Positions 1 through 9,055 of a stretch of 46,937 nt of DNA are shown here, in pieces. A program made the position numbers and the translations under genes. This stretch comes from Bacteroidota bacterium (GTDB lineage: Bacteria; Bacteroidota; Ignavibacteria; UBA10030; BY39). The number at the start of each line of letters is the position of its first letter. Position 1 is the first letter of the stretch. The stretch spans positions 1-46,937 of the forward strand of contig JAUXOG010000038.1 in the NCBI GenBank assembly GCA_030682385.1, given 5' to 3'. Under the pieces are notes generated by a model, which had not been told where the DNA came from, ran no database searches, and saw only the letters and a program-made list of their open reading frames with translations.

Positions 1-24
1 AAGTTTTATATCTTCGTTACTCAT
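1..24 (-). CDS. Start of the gene behind hsdR (partial, cut by window edge)
   Basis: On the minus strand an ATG at 24-22 opens a frame reading MSNEDIKL up to the window edge. It begins 6 bases after the hsdR stop codon, so it is probably the next gene of the same operon. In type I restriction loci that position is usually hsdM or hsdS, but eight residues cannot decide this. No Shine-Dalgarno-like sequence is visible before it. The identity is an inference from gene order only. Confidence 0.35.
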
Positions 25-30
25 AATTAT

Positions 31-2823
31 TTACGCTACCAAATCCTCATTCATCTCGTTAATAATCTCATCCGTCTTTTCGCCAAACAATTCCCACATT
101 CTTCCCAATCCGCCGTTATCGCCAAAAGGTGATAATGCAAAATCGTCCTTATCAATATGGAAACTGATCGCAATGTGATCTTTAATCATTCGTAGCCACT
201 GCATTTGCTCTTCCGTAAACTTGAGAGCGCCCGCCTGTTTTTTAAAAACCCACTCCTGAAAATTTTTATCAACAGTTTTATCATACGGAGAAAGAACCTT
301 ATCAATGCCGGTTACTTTGCGAAGCAACGAGACGAGTGCAACTAATTCCGTTTTTGGCGAACTGCGTAGCGTTATACCCGCTAAGGCAGTTTCTTGTTGT
401 TCGTACGCGCTCCACAACCTCAGAGGCGCTAACGCCGGCTTATCGCTTTTCAGCTTGTCCAATAATTCTTTAATCATTGCAAACGTAAGCTCGCGCCTGC
501 GATATGGCTGGTTATAAAAAATCTGCAATGCAATAATTTCATTCTTGTGCGCTTCAATCCACGCGGTGAACTCTTGTATCAACTCATTTGCCTTCGCCTT
601 ATTCTGTCCATCCCAGCCGACATTGGTAAGTGTATCGCGGTTGAGCGTATCAATCAGTTGCTCGTGTGTTTTGCGAACATCTTCGATATATGTATTCAAT
701 TCTCCCGTAAACACTTTTGCAGCTTCTTCAATAATTGCCGAATGCGATTTCTGTATTGCAGATTCAATTACAACCGGAGATTCCCCCTGCATAGTATTCT
801 TTACTTTTTCTTCCAACTCTTCCACCACATCCGGATTGTAGACATGAAGCAATTTTTTGGCTATCTGCGTCAGAGATTTGCCTTGTGTTTTCTCGATAAC
901 CTTTGCCCGCTCCTGGTCGTTGATTTGTCTTTCAAGCCGTATCAAACGATTTGCCAGCGAGGTAAATAAGTCTTCGTCTCGTGCCCCTACTGCAACTGCG
1001 CCGAGCAAATCTTTTAACGGCACGGAAGGTTTCTTCTCTAATGGACGGCTGTCGGTTTTCAAACTTTTAGTAACACCGATGGCATCCACAATCACAAAAT
1101 GGTCTTTAGTATATTTTGCGCTTGGCGTTACTTTCTTCAATTCGTCTAATGTGATTGTACGTGTGCCGCGCCCTTTCATCTGCTCAAAATAGTTGCGGCT
1201 TTTCACATCGCGCATAAAGAACAAACACTCCAGCGGACGCACGTCGGTTCCCGTGGCGATCATATCTACTGTAACGGCAATACGCGGATAATAATCGTTG
1301 CGGAATTGTGCAAGTGTGCTTTTTGGATCATCGGCGGTGTAAGTGATTTTTTTGCAGAACTTATTTTCTTCTGCAAATTCCTCCCGCACTATCTGTATAA
1401 TGTCATCGGCGTGCGAATCGGACTTTGCAAAGATAAGCGTTTTAGGAACTTCAAACTTGCCGTCGTTATCAAAACGTTCAGGAAATATTTCCGGGAAATG
1501 TTCTTTCAATGTCTTCACAATCAGGCGAATCTGATTAACGTTCACGACCGTGTCATCCAACTGTCTGGCTGAATAAGAAACGTCCTCATCAGTTTGCTGC
1601 CAGCGTTTCTTGCGGGTCAATTTATCGCGGTGGTCAACGTATTGACCTTTCCAGACAACGCTTCCCTTTTTCGTAATATCTGTTTCGATGATGAAGACAT
1701 CACTGCCTACATTCACACCGTCGGTAACAGCTTCTTCGTGTGTGTATTCGCTGACAATATTCTGGTTGAAGAAACCGAATGTTCTATTGTCCGGTGTTGC
1801 CGTAAGCCCTATCAGGAAGCTGTCGAAATAATCGAGCACCTGCTTCCACAAATTGTAAATACTGCGGTGGCATTCATCAATAACGATGAAATCAAAAAAC
1901 TCTATCGGAACTTTTTCGTTGTAAACAACGGGCACTGGTTCTTTCGGCTGGAATTTGCGTTCGTTCGGATTTTCCTCTTCCGCGCTTTCGTCTAATTCCG
2001 TTCCTTTTAGAATCGAATACAACCGTTGAATAGTGCTGATACAAACCTGCGCATCACTTGGAACCAAGCTGCTTCTCAATCGCTGAACGTTATACAGCTC
2101 TGTGAATCTGCGATTATCGTCATTCGGCTGATACGCCAGAAATTCCTGCTCGGCTTGTTCGCCTAAGTTTTTCGTATCAACCAAAAAGAGAATGCGTTTG
2201 GCTCCGGCAAACTTGAGCAAACGATACACTGCGGTAATAGCAGTAAATGTTTTTCCCGAACCGGTTGCCATTTGTATTAATGCACGTGGGCGGTTTTCTT
2301 TGAACGATACATCCAGCTTGGTGATTGCTTTAATCTGGCATTCACGCAGTCCATCCGTCGGCAAATCAGGCAAACTCAATACTCGTTTACGAAGCGATGA
2401 ACCTCTTTGTATCCAATCGCTGAATGTTTCGGGACGATGGAAGGAAAACACTTCACGGGAGCGCGGCTTAGGGTCGGTATAATCAGTAAACCGGGTAACA
2501 TCGCCGGTGCTTTCAAACAAAAACACTAATGGTTCGTTATTCAGGTATTTCAGTTTTGATGTTGCGTATTCTTCGGTTTGAGATTCGTGAGTTGTTAAAT
2601 GTATGCCTTCTTCTTTCCGCTTCGCCTCGATAACACCAACCGGTTTCCTGTTCACAAACAGAATGTAATCGGCAGGACCAATATCCGTTTGATATTCGCG
2701 AACCGCAACGCCAACACCTGCCGCAAGATTGATTTTATCCTTGGTTTGTATAACCCAGTCCGAAGCGATGAGTTGCTCGTCGATATTATCCCTTGCTATT
2801 TGTTCCGGGTTTTGGTTAGGCAT
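31..2823 (-). CDS. hsdR: Type I restriction enzyme R subunit (EcoEI-like HsdR)
   Basis: Motor and nuclease subunit of a type I restriction-modification complex. It would translocate unmodified DNA with ATP and cut it, acting with HsdM and HsdS in the cytoplasm. The 930-residue protein has a PD-(D/E)xK-type nuclease segment at the N-terminus (D52, then E66-A-K68). A superfamily 2 helicase core follows: Walker A ATGSGKT (186-192), DECH box (316-319), TAT (341-343) and a late QMKGRGTR motif VI. The roughly 300-residue C-terminal part resembles the EcoEI-type HsdR C-terminal domain. The length fits the family. The gene starts at ATG 2823 and is preceded by about 440 bases of non-coding DNA. The next gene begins 6 bases after its stop. 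The rest of the system lies outside the window. Confidence 0.93.
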   Translation of the reverse strand: MPNQNPEQIARDNIDEQLIASDWVIQTKDKINLAAGVGVAVREYQTDIGPADYILFVNRKPVGVIEAKRKEEGIHLTTHESQTEEYATSKLKYLNNEPLVFLFESTGDVTRFTDYTDPKPRSREVFSFHRPETFSDWIQRGSSLRKRVLSLPDLPTDGLRECQIKAITKLDVSFKENRPRALIQMATGSGKTFTAITAVYRLLKFAGAKRILFLVDTKNLGEQAEQEFLAYQPNDDNRRFTELYNVQRLRSSLVPSDAQVCISTIQRLYSILKGTELDESAEEENPNERKFQPKEPVPVVYNEKVPIEFFDFIVIDECHRSIYNLWKQVLDYFDSFLIGLTATPDNRTFGFFNQNIVSEYTHEEAVTDGVNVGSDVFIIETDITKKGSVVWKGQYVDHRDKLTRKKRWQQTDEDVSYSARQLDDTVVNVNQIRLIVKTLKEHFPEIFPERFDNDGKFEVPKTLIFAKSDSHADDIIQIVREEFAEENKFCKKITYTADDPKSTLAQFRNDYYPRIAVTVDMIATGTDVRPLECLFFMRDVKSRNYFEQMKGRGTRTITLDELKKVTPSAKYTKDHFVIVDAIGVTKSLKTDSRPLEKKPSVPLKDLLGAVAVGARDEDLFTSLANRLIRLERQINDQERAKVIEKTQGKSLTQIAKKLLHVYNPDVVEELEEKVKNTMQGESPVVIESAIQKSHSAIIEEAAKVFTGELNTYIEDVRKTHEQLIDTLNRDTLTNVGWDGQNKAKANELIQEFTAWIEAHKNEIIALQIFYNQPYRRRELTFAMIKELLDKLKSDKPALAPLRLWSAYEQQETALAGITLRSSPKTELVALVSLLRKVTGIDKVLSPYDKTVDKNFQEWVFKKQAGALKFTEEQMQWLRMIKDHIAISFHIDKDDFALSPFGDNGGLGRMWELFGEKTDEIINEMNEDLVA

Positions 2824-3266
2824 TTGTTTTTAGTTTTCATTGGTAAGAACTTACGAAAAATAGGCGAGAATGGCAATTTCAAATATCTGAATTTACTCTG
2901 GTTCATCAGATCGCACACCTTCCCAAGCGAAGCGACGGGCAGGCTTTGTCATCGAGTTTGTGTAAAAAGTTTATAATTTGTTTTTACTCAGACTCTACCC
3001 TTTCGGGATTCTCCGCGATGACTATTACTTCTTTGAAATCTCTTAGAGAATTATTTATATTTTCACAAACAAAATATCAACATTCCGCTCCTCCGGAGCG
3101 GGAACACGTTTTAGAATACCTTGCTACAAACATGCGAGTCCTACGGACTCGATTAATGGTAATAATGAAATACAAAGATAATATTGACTTCAGCGGGGTC
3201 TAATTGACAATTGTTAATTGGCAATTATCGATTGATAATTAATTAGGTTCACGACCTGATGCAAAC
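2824..3266. other. Non-coding stretch upstream of hsdR with small palindromes
   Basis: About 440 bases with no convincing gene. It holds two short perfect or near-perfect hairpins: GCTCC/GGAGC around 3087-3100 and CGAGTCC-TAC-GGACTCG at 3135-3151. An AT-rich run at 3201-3245 contains several overlapping inverted repeats of the AATTGTTAATT type. The hsdR promoter must lie here but no clear promoter was recognised. The hairpins look like members of dispersed repeat families. Confidence 0.5.
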
Positions 3267-3304
3267 AAAAAAGGCCGTCCTGCTGAACTGCCTTTTCTTT
3301 TTTA
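3267..3304 (-). terminator. Rho-independent terminator after ahcY
   Basis: Read on the minus strand, AAAAGGC (3296-3290) can pair with GCCTTTT (3275-3269) around a 14-base loop, followed by a run of T. It lies about 30 bases beyond the ahcY stop codon. The flanks are A-rich on one side and T-rich on the other, so it could also stop transcription on the plus strand. Confidence 0.65.
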
Positions 3305-3330
3305 AAGCAAATTAATATTTTCTCAGCCGG

Positions 3331-4611
3331 CTATGTTCCTGCCGAGTAATCATCCATATACTTTTTTTGTTCGGGAGTAAGTTTATCAATTTTTATTCCC
3401 ATCGTTTTTAATTTCAATTCAGCGATGTATTGGTCCTGCTCTACGGGGATATCGTGAACTCCGTTTTCGAGCCGCCGACCTTTTTTATGAAGTTCAACAA
3501 TTCGTAACTGCGATAAAAATTGGTTAGCGAACGACATATCCATAACTTCCGAAGGATGCCCCTCTGCTGCGACTAAATTCACTAATCTTCCTTGAGCTAA
3601 TACGTAAATGCCTTTGCCGTTTTTAAGTGTGTATTCTTCGTTGTTAGGTCTAACATCTCTTTTAGCGTCCGATACTTTCTCCAATTCAACCAAATTAATT
3701 TCACAATCGTAATGTCCGGTATTACAAACGATGGCGCCTTCTTTCATCGTCTTGAAATGCCGTTCAACAATAACATCCTTCACTCCTGTTGCAGTGATAA
3801 ACACGTCTCCGATTTTTGCGGCTTCATCCATAGTCATAACGCGCATACCGTCCAGATTAGCTTTGAGTGCGGCTGTAGGTTTTACTTCGGTTATTATTAC
3901 ATTAGCGCCCATACCTTTTGCCCGCATTCCGACACCCTTGCCGCAGTGTCCGTAACCAGCGACGACAACATTTTTGCCTGCAAGTAAAATACTCGTTGCT
4001 CTTAAAATTCCGTCTAATGTCGATTGACCGGTTCCATAAACATTATCGAAATCCCATTTCGTTTCAGCATCATTCACAGCTATAACGGGATATTTTAAAG
4101 CTCCATCGTCAGCCATTGAACGTAAACGGTGAACTCCGGTAGTTGTTTCTTCAGTCCCTCCGATAACATATTTCTCTGCAAATTCGGGATGCTTATTATG
4201 AATTGTAAAAATCAAATCTGCACCGTCATCCAAAGTTAAGTTCGGATGAAATTTCAGTGTCTCTTCGATGCACCAGTAAAAATCTTTTACCGACATTCCG
4301 TGCCAGGCAAAAATTGAAATGCCATCATGAGCGAGCGCCGCGGCAACTGAATCGTTTGTAGAAAGGGGGTTACAACCGCTCCAACTCACCTCGGCGCCTG
4401 CTTCAACAAAAGTTTTAACGAGTACGGCAGTTTCTTTTGTAACGTGCAAACAGCCGGCTATTTTATAACCTTTGAATGGTTTTGTTTTACGATACTTTTC
4501 CTGCAACGCCATCAACACAGGCATGCGCGATTCTGCCCAGTCGATTAATTTCTTTCCTTCTTTTGCTAATTTTATATCTTTAACTTTATACTTTCCAGCT
4601 TTATTATCCAT
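3331..4611 (-). CDS. ahcY: Adenosylhomocysteinase (SAH hydrolase)
   Basis: NAD-dependent hydrolysis of S-adenosylhomocysteine to adenosine and homocysteine in the cytoplasm, closing the methyl cycle. The 426-residue protein shows the family's conserved segments: CLHVT (54-58), EETTTG (154-159), the K185/D189 region, the Rossmann motif GYGHCGKG (219-226) and a C-terminal NTGHYD-EI segment. At 426 residues it is the shorter class of the enzyme, lacking the roughly 40-residue insertion found in many proteobacterial and eukaryotic versions. It lies 27 bases behind metK in the same direction, so the SAM-making and SAH-removing steps are probably co-transcribed. A terminator follows. Confidence 0.97.
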   Translation of the reverse strand: MDNKAGKYKVKDIKLAKEGKKLIDWAESRMPVLMALQEKYRKTKPFKGYKIAGCLHVTKETAVLVKTFVEAGAEVSWSGCNPLSTNDSVAAALAHDGISIFAWHGMSVKDFYWCIEETLKFHPNLTLDDGADLIFTIHNKHPEFAEKYVIGGTEETTTGVHRLRSMADDGALKYPVIAVNDAETKWDFDNVYGTGQSTLDGILRATSILLAGKNVVVAGYGHCGKGVGMRAKGMGANVIITEVKPTAALKANLDGMRVMTMDEAAKIGDVFITATGVKDVIVERHFKTMKEGAIVCNTGHYDCEINLVELEKVSDAKRDVRPNNEEYTLKNGKGIYVLAQGRLVNLVAAEGHPSEVMDMSFANQFLSQLRIVELHKKGRRLENGVHDIPVEQDQYIAELKLKTMGIKIDKLTPEQKKYMDDYSAGT

Positions 4612-4638
4612 ATTTTACCAATCTATTTTTATAATTGT

Positions 4639-5802
4639 TTAATGAGCTTTTTTAAAAATTTTAACTAAGTCTAATTTTTCCCAACTGAATTCTGCATCGT
4701 CCCGTCCGAAGTGTCCATAAGCAGCAGTCTTTCTGTAAATCGGACGTCGCAATTTTAATCGTTCTATAATTCCTTTCGGTGTAAGGTCGATTTCTTTTTT
4801 AATGAACTCGGCTATATACGTATCGGGGAGTTTGCCCGTGCCAAAAGTGTTCACATAAATTGAAACAGGTTGATCGACACCAATCGCGTATGCGACCTGA
4901 ATTAAACACTCATCTGCGAGTTCGGCAGCGACGATATTTTTGGCTAAGTGGCGAGCAGCATAAGCGCCACTGCGGTCAACTTTTGTCGGGTCTTTCCCCG
5001 AGAATGCACCGCCGCCGTGAGGAGCTTTTCCACCATAAGTATCAACAATAATTTTTCTACCAGTCAAACCGCTGTCGCCGTGAGGTCCGCCAATCTCGAA
5101 CGACCCGGTAGGATTGATATGATAATTAATTTTGCTATCAAGATATTCGGATGGAATAACTTTTTTAGTTACATGTTCGAGAATATCTTTCTTGATTACA
5201 CTTTGTGTGATAATTTTATTCCGATATTTTGGATCGTGCTGTGTTGATACCACAATCGTGTGGACACGTTTTGGTATCTTTCCGTTGTACTCGATGGTTA
5301 CTTGCGATTTTGCATCGGGACGCAAGTACGGAATTAATTCAGGTTCTTTTTTCCGTATGTCTGCCAAACGCTTCACGATTGAGTGGGCAAACATCAGAGG
5401 CATCGGCATATATTGAGGCGTCTCGGAAGTTGCATAACCGAACATCATGCCTTGATCGCCGGCACCGCCTTTATCTACACCTTTTGCAATATCGCCCGAT
5501 TGTTTGTGCAGCTTATTTTCGATATGGCATAAGTTTGCTTCGAACAAATATTCTGGCTTTGTATAACCAATCTCACGAATTGTTTTGCGGGCTATTTCCA
5601 TTATCTCTGCATCGGAAATTTTACATTTCGATTTAACTTCCCCGCCAATCAATACGTAGTTAGTAGTTACAAACGTTTCACACGCTACACGTGAGTTTTT
5701 ATCTTTACTTAAATAAGCATCTAAAACTGCATCCGAAATCTGGTCTGCAATTTTATCAGGATGCCCTTCAGAAACTGATTCCGAAGTAAATAAATATGAC
5801 AT
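4639..5802 (-). CDS. metK: S-adenosylmethionine synthase
   Basis: Makes S-adenosylmethionine from methionine and ATP in the cytoplasm. The 387-residue protein has all the hallmark motifs: SEGHPDK with the active-site histidine (H14), the adenosine-binding GAGDQG (113-118) and the P-loop-like GGGAFSGKD (263-271). The length is typical. It sits between the nucleotidyltransferase gene (21-base gap) and ahcY (27-base gap) in one minus-strand operon. Nothing looks broken. Confidence 0.97.
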   Translation of the reverse strand: MSYLFTSESVSEGHPDKIADQISDAVLDAYLSKDKNSRVACETFVTTNYVLIGGEVKSKCKISDAEIMEIARKTIREIGYTKPEYLFEANLCHIENKLHKQSGDIAKGVDKGGAGDQGMMFGYATSETPQYMPMPLMFAHSIVKRLADIRKKEPELIPYLRPDAKSQVTIEYNGKIPKRVHTIVVSTQHDPKYRNKIITQSVIKKDILEHVTKKVIPSEYLDSKINYHINPTGSFEIGGPHGDSGLTGRKIIVDTYGGKAPHGGGAFSGKDPTKVDRSGAYAARHLAKNIVAAELADECLIQVAYAIGVDQPVSIYVNTFGTGKLPDTYIAEFIKKEIDLTPKGIIERLKLRRPIYRKTAAYGHFGRDDAEFSWEKLDLVKIFKKAH

Positions 5803-5823
5803 TAAAATTTTTCCTTTAATTTA

Positions 5824-6798
5824 TTAATAAAAATCTATTTCCGATGAATCGCCGATGTTAATACGCCGGAAGGCGCCAATAACAACTGCTTTATTACCGA
5901 TAAGTGAATTGTCCAACAACGATTTTTGTATTTCTGCTTCTTCGCTGACTATCGAGTTCCGAACTATTGAATCATAAATAACTGCATCATCAGCCACAGT
6001 GGTGTAAGGACCGATAATTGAGGCGCTGATTTTGGCTTTGGGTGAAATATAAACCGGTGGTATTATTACAATACCATTGGTTTTTTCAATTGTCGATTTT
6101 TTATCCAACAAATGTTTGTTCGTCGAGAGAAGTGTTTCGGGTTTACCGCAGTCGTACCAGCCCTCCACATCGAATGTAGAAATCTTTTCGCCATCGTCTA
6201 TCATTTTTTGCAGTGCATCGGTTAATTGAAACTCGCCGCGTGTCTTTATATTATTTTCAATAATATCTGAAATGCATTTCACTAAAAGTTTTGGATTTTT
6301 TATCCAATACAAACCTACTAAAGCCATATTACTTGTAGGAATTTCGGGCTTTTCTATCAGATTGGTTATCACACCGTTTTGAGTTTTAGCTACACCGAAG
6401 CGGCGGGGGTCGTCAACATATTTTACACCCAACGAGGAGTATTTACCTGAAATAACCGGTTTGAGATCAACATCAAAAATTGTATCCCCTAAAATTATCA
6501 GCACAGGTTCATCAGGAATAGTAGCTTTCGAAACATAAATCGAATGTGCTAATCCCAAACGTTCTTCTTGTTCGACAAAATCAACTTTCAGTTTGTAATT
6601 TGATGTTACATAGTCGATAATTTTTTCTCCCATATACCCGATGATAATAGTCGCTTCATCAAACCCATCCTCGATAATTTTATCCAAAATGTGCCCGATG
6701 ATAGGTTTCCCGGCAACATTGAGGAGAACTTTCGGAAGAGTATATGTATGTGGTCGAAGCCGGCTACCTTCACCGGCAACAGGTATTATTGCACGCAT
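5824..6798 (-). CDS. Sugar-1-phosphate nucleotidyltransferase with hexapeptide tail
   Basis: Predicted to activate a sugar-1-phosphate with an NTP (RmlA/GalU/GlmU-like), feeding polysaccharide or glycan synthesis. The N-terminus carries the nucleotidyltransferase signature GEGSRLRP (9-16) followed by PK (22-23). A GD pair at 104-105 is in the place of the metal-binding aspartate. After about residue 245 the sequence turns into the alternating hydrophobic pattern of a left-handed beta-helix, as in GlmU-type proteins. At 324 residues it is shorter than GlmU. The sugar and the nucleotide cannot be told from the sequence. It is the first gene of the metK-ahcY operon, an uncommon pairing whose functional link is unclear. 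Confidence 0.85.
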   Translation of the reverse strand: MRAIIPVAGEGSRLRPHTYTLPKVLLNVAGKPIIGHILDKIIEDGFDEATIIIGYMGEKIIDYVTSNYKLKVDFVEQEERLGLAHSIYVSKATIPDEPVLIILGDTIFDVDLKPVISGKYSSLGVKYVDDPRRFGVAKTQNGVITNLIEKPEIPTSNMALVGLYWIKNPKLLVKCISDIIENNIKTRGEFQLTDALQKMIDDGEKISTFDVEGWYDCGKPETLLSTNKHLLDKKSTIEKTNGIVIIPPVYISPKAKISASIIGPYTTVADDAVIYDSIVRNSIVSEEAEIQKSLLDNSLIGNKAVVIGAFRRINIGDSSEIDFY

Positions 6799-6859
6799 TT
6801 TTTCCTAATTTATTGAATGAAACGGGAATAATATATGCAATTCCCTGATAGATTTCAAA

Positions 6860-8836
6860 TTATTTCTTTACTCGAGTAACACTTGCCTGTATTATTTCTT
6901 TAGTAACATTGTTCTGAACAAATGCCACTAAGAATAAATTATCAGGATTTATTTGATATTTCTTTTCTTTAAATACTTTCCGGTTAGCCCGTTTCTCCAT
7001 CGAATCCAAATAAACTTTTAAGGAATCTTCTAGTTGATTGAGATTTATATTGTTTGAATAGGTAAGCTCTTTCTGATTTCCGAAAGCGAGTCCTTCTGAT
7101 GAGGGGAACATCTTCCTAACAACGAACCTGTGCTCGGCAACAGTGTTGTATCCTTTATAGTGGACTTTTTCTTCAGCTAAAACTATATGTAACCGTAAAT
7201 CGTTTGTGTTTATTTCAGATGTAGAAGAATTACAACTTATTGATAAGTTTTTCTTTTTGATAGAACTTTTTAAGGAGATGTTTGCTTTCGGATCGTTCGA
7301 TAAAAAATTTTCGATTGTAGATGTAAATACATTGAACCTGCTTTTTGCGACTGCCTTGTTACCTCCTGCCGATGATTTATCTGTTCCTTCAATAATTGAA
7401 GTTGGTGTGCTGTTAACTCCGTAGAACTTCGCACGTGCCTCTGTATCCGAGTTAGTCATCGGGTCGGGTGCGGGAATGTGCAGGTGATATTCTAAAACTG
7501 CAAGTGTGTTCGAATCGTATCTCTCAATTAATTTATCGTAAGCATAATCTGAAGCCAAACAAGGACGGCATTCGGAACCTGTGAACAATTCAGCGAGAAC
7601 TACTTTGTTATTGTCCTTCGGTTTATTAAAATGTGCAACTTCAAAATTTTCTGTTTTAAGAACTTCCGTTTTTATTATTTCATCAAGCGCAGGCCCATGA
7701 ATATACAAAACAGGATGCAGAGCTTTGAGACGCTCCATAATATTTTCCGGAGAGAAAGCCAAAACCCCTGCTAAGTAAGTATCGAATGCTTTTTTATTTT
7801 CACCAATCTGTTCGTATGCTTTACCCAAATAGAAATACAAATCGGTATCGTATGGTGTGCTATATTTGATTGCTCGATTTAGATTTTCGATACCGGTTTT
7901 ATAATCCCCGCGGATAACATTAATTACTCCGAGTGTCGTATATCGGTTGGATTCTTGCTCGAAAGAAGTATTCGCATCTATTGCATCCACACCTGCGTTT
8001 GCTAACTCATAAGCTTCATCCAGCAGTCGACCTCCGGCGGATTGTTTTGCCAAACCGAGTGCAACTACTGAGCGGGCAACATTAATATCCGTTGCTGCTT
8101 TTAAATACTCATCGGCAGCGGCTTTGTAAATATCGGACTTTGTAAATTGTAATTTTTCTTTTTGAAATATCTCGTCGAGCAGCTTCGTAGCATCCTCAAA
8201 TCCGAAAAATGAAGTCCGCGCCATCAGGCGTAACCCGTCTTGAAGTAAATTGTTTTGATACATATATAATGCAAGGTTAAAATAATACTCTGCATAATTC
8301 GGGTCCCACTCTCTTTCTTTCGGATAAATTGCGAGTGCCTGACGCTGAGTTTCAAGGGCTTGAGTGTATTCACCCCGTTTGAAATAAACACGAGCTTTTG
8401 TATCCATAAACGGAACACGTTTACGACCTTGAGCTTTTTCGTATTCTTCATTTGCTACTGTCGAATAAGCCAATGCCGAATCTAACCAAAATCCGTTCGC
8501 GGCAAAATAGTAGGCAACACGATTATAAATTGTGGCAACATCGACAGCATTTTTTATTAACTCCTGAGCTTTTTGCATCACTAACAAAGTATCTTTCGTC
8601 TCTAATGATGTTATGAAGAGAGAAGATCGTATCCCCTCCGCATTGTCGATTGTGGGATACTTATTCAGTAAGTCATCTAATGCTTTTATTTTTTGTATCG
8701 GATCCTTCATAGCAACTGCAGCATTGTAAAGCGAGTCGGTGTTCACCTGTGCATTTGTTTGTATGAAAAACATACATATTAGAATAAAAGCCACCATTAA
8801 AATTTTGTAATATATATTAGCCATTTTTGATTCCAT
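6860..8836 (-). CDS. Exported TPR protein with a thioredoxin-like domain
   Basis: A 658-residue protein with an N-terminal signal peptide ending near TNAQ (about residue 30). Helical tetratricopeptide-like repeats follow (clear units about 145-210 and 295-365), and then a thioredoxin-fold segment. That segment has a CRPC motif (C423, C426) and a probable cis-proline in STPT (P478). The remaining 150 or so residues are beta-rich and not recognised. Family knowledge suggests a periplasmic redox or disulfide role, with the repeats binding a partner. The substrate is unknown. ATG at 8836 is the longest start; the ATG at 8824 (MANIYYK) would give a more compact signal peptide. It lies 61 bases upstream of the nucleotidyltransferase gene and may be co-transcribed. 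Confidence 0.7.
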   Translation of the reverse strand: MESKMANIYYKILMVAFILICMFFIQTNAQVNTDSLYNAAVAMKDPIQKIKALDDLLNKYPTIDNAEGIRSSLFITSLETKDTLLVMQKAQELIKNAVDVATIYNRVAYYFAANGFWLDSALAYSTVANEEYEKAQGRKRVPFMDTKARVYFKRGEYTQALETQRQALAIYPKEREWDPNYAEYYFNLALYMYQNNLLQDGLRLMARTSFFGFEDATKLLDEIFQKEKLQFTKSDIYKAAADEYLKAATDINVARSVVALGLAKQSAGGRLLDEAYELANAGVDAIDANTSFEQESNRYTTLGVINVIRGDYKTGIENLNRAIKYSTPYDTDLYFYLGKAYEQIGENKKAFDTYLAGVLAFSPENIMERLKALHPVLYIHGPALDEIIKTEVLKTENFEVAHFNKPKDNNKVVLAELFTGSECRPCLASDYAYDKLIERYDSNTLAVLEYHLHIPAPDPMTNSDTEARAKFYGVNSTPTSIIEGTDKSSAGGNKAVAKSRFNVFTSTIENFLSNDPKANISLKSSIKKKNLSISCNSSTSEINTNDLRLHIVLAEEKVHYKGYNTVAEHRFVVRKMFPSSEGLAFGNQKELTYSNNINLNQLEDSLKVYLDSMEKRANRKVFKEKKYQINPDNLFLVAFVQNNVTKEIIQASVTRVKK

Positions 8837-8888
8837 AATTTTTAAATCTGCTAAATATTAGATTTTTCAGAGATAAAAACAAATTGGA

Positions 8889-8927
8889 GAGCCGATCCAT
8901 CCGTTCGCTAACGGACTGAATCGGCTC
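8889..8927. repeat. Hairpin repeat containing the GCTAACGGA palindrome
   Basis: An outer stem GAGCCGAT (8889-8896) / ATCGGCTC (8920-8927) encloses an inner stem TCCGTT / AACGGA around a CGCT loop. The same core with nearly the same flanks recurs at 14061-14095, and the bare palindrome at 11864-11879 and 36297-36312. Placed just beyond the gene ending at 9056, it may also act as a transcription stop. Confidence 0.7.
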
Positions 8928-8930
8928 TGT

Positions 8931-9021
8931 AAAACTTCCGATTTCTGACCTTTCAGAAGCAAGTAAGTCGGATTTTGTTCAAATCCGACCTACACGCACG
9001 AAGAAAAAAATCGGAAGTTTT
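8931..9021. repeat. Nested inverted repeat
   Basis: A perfect 14-bp inverted repeat, AAAACTTCCGATTT (8931-8944) and its complement (9008-9021), encloses a second hairpin GTCGGATTT (8967-8975) / AAATCCGAC (8981-8989). It follows directly on the 8889-8927 hairpin, so the whole gap is packed with repeat units. No terminal feature of a transposase gene is present. Confidence 0.65.
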
Positions 9022-9055
9022 GTCCACTAAAATCTACAATCTGAAATCTCAAATT

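Noticed and set aside
547-2482. Plus-strand open frames opposite hsdR and similar long plus-strand frames elsewhere
   Set aside because: They are antisense to clear genes, have no recognisable motifs and occur wherever long minus-strand genes exist.
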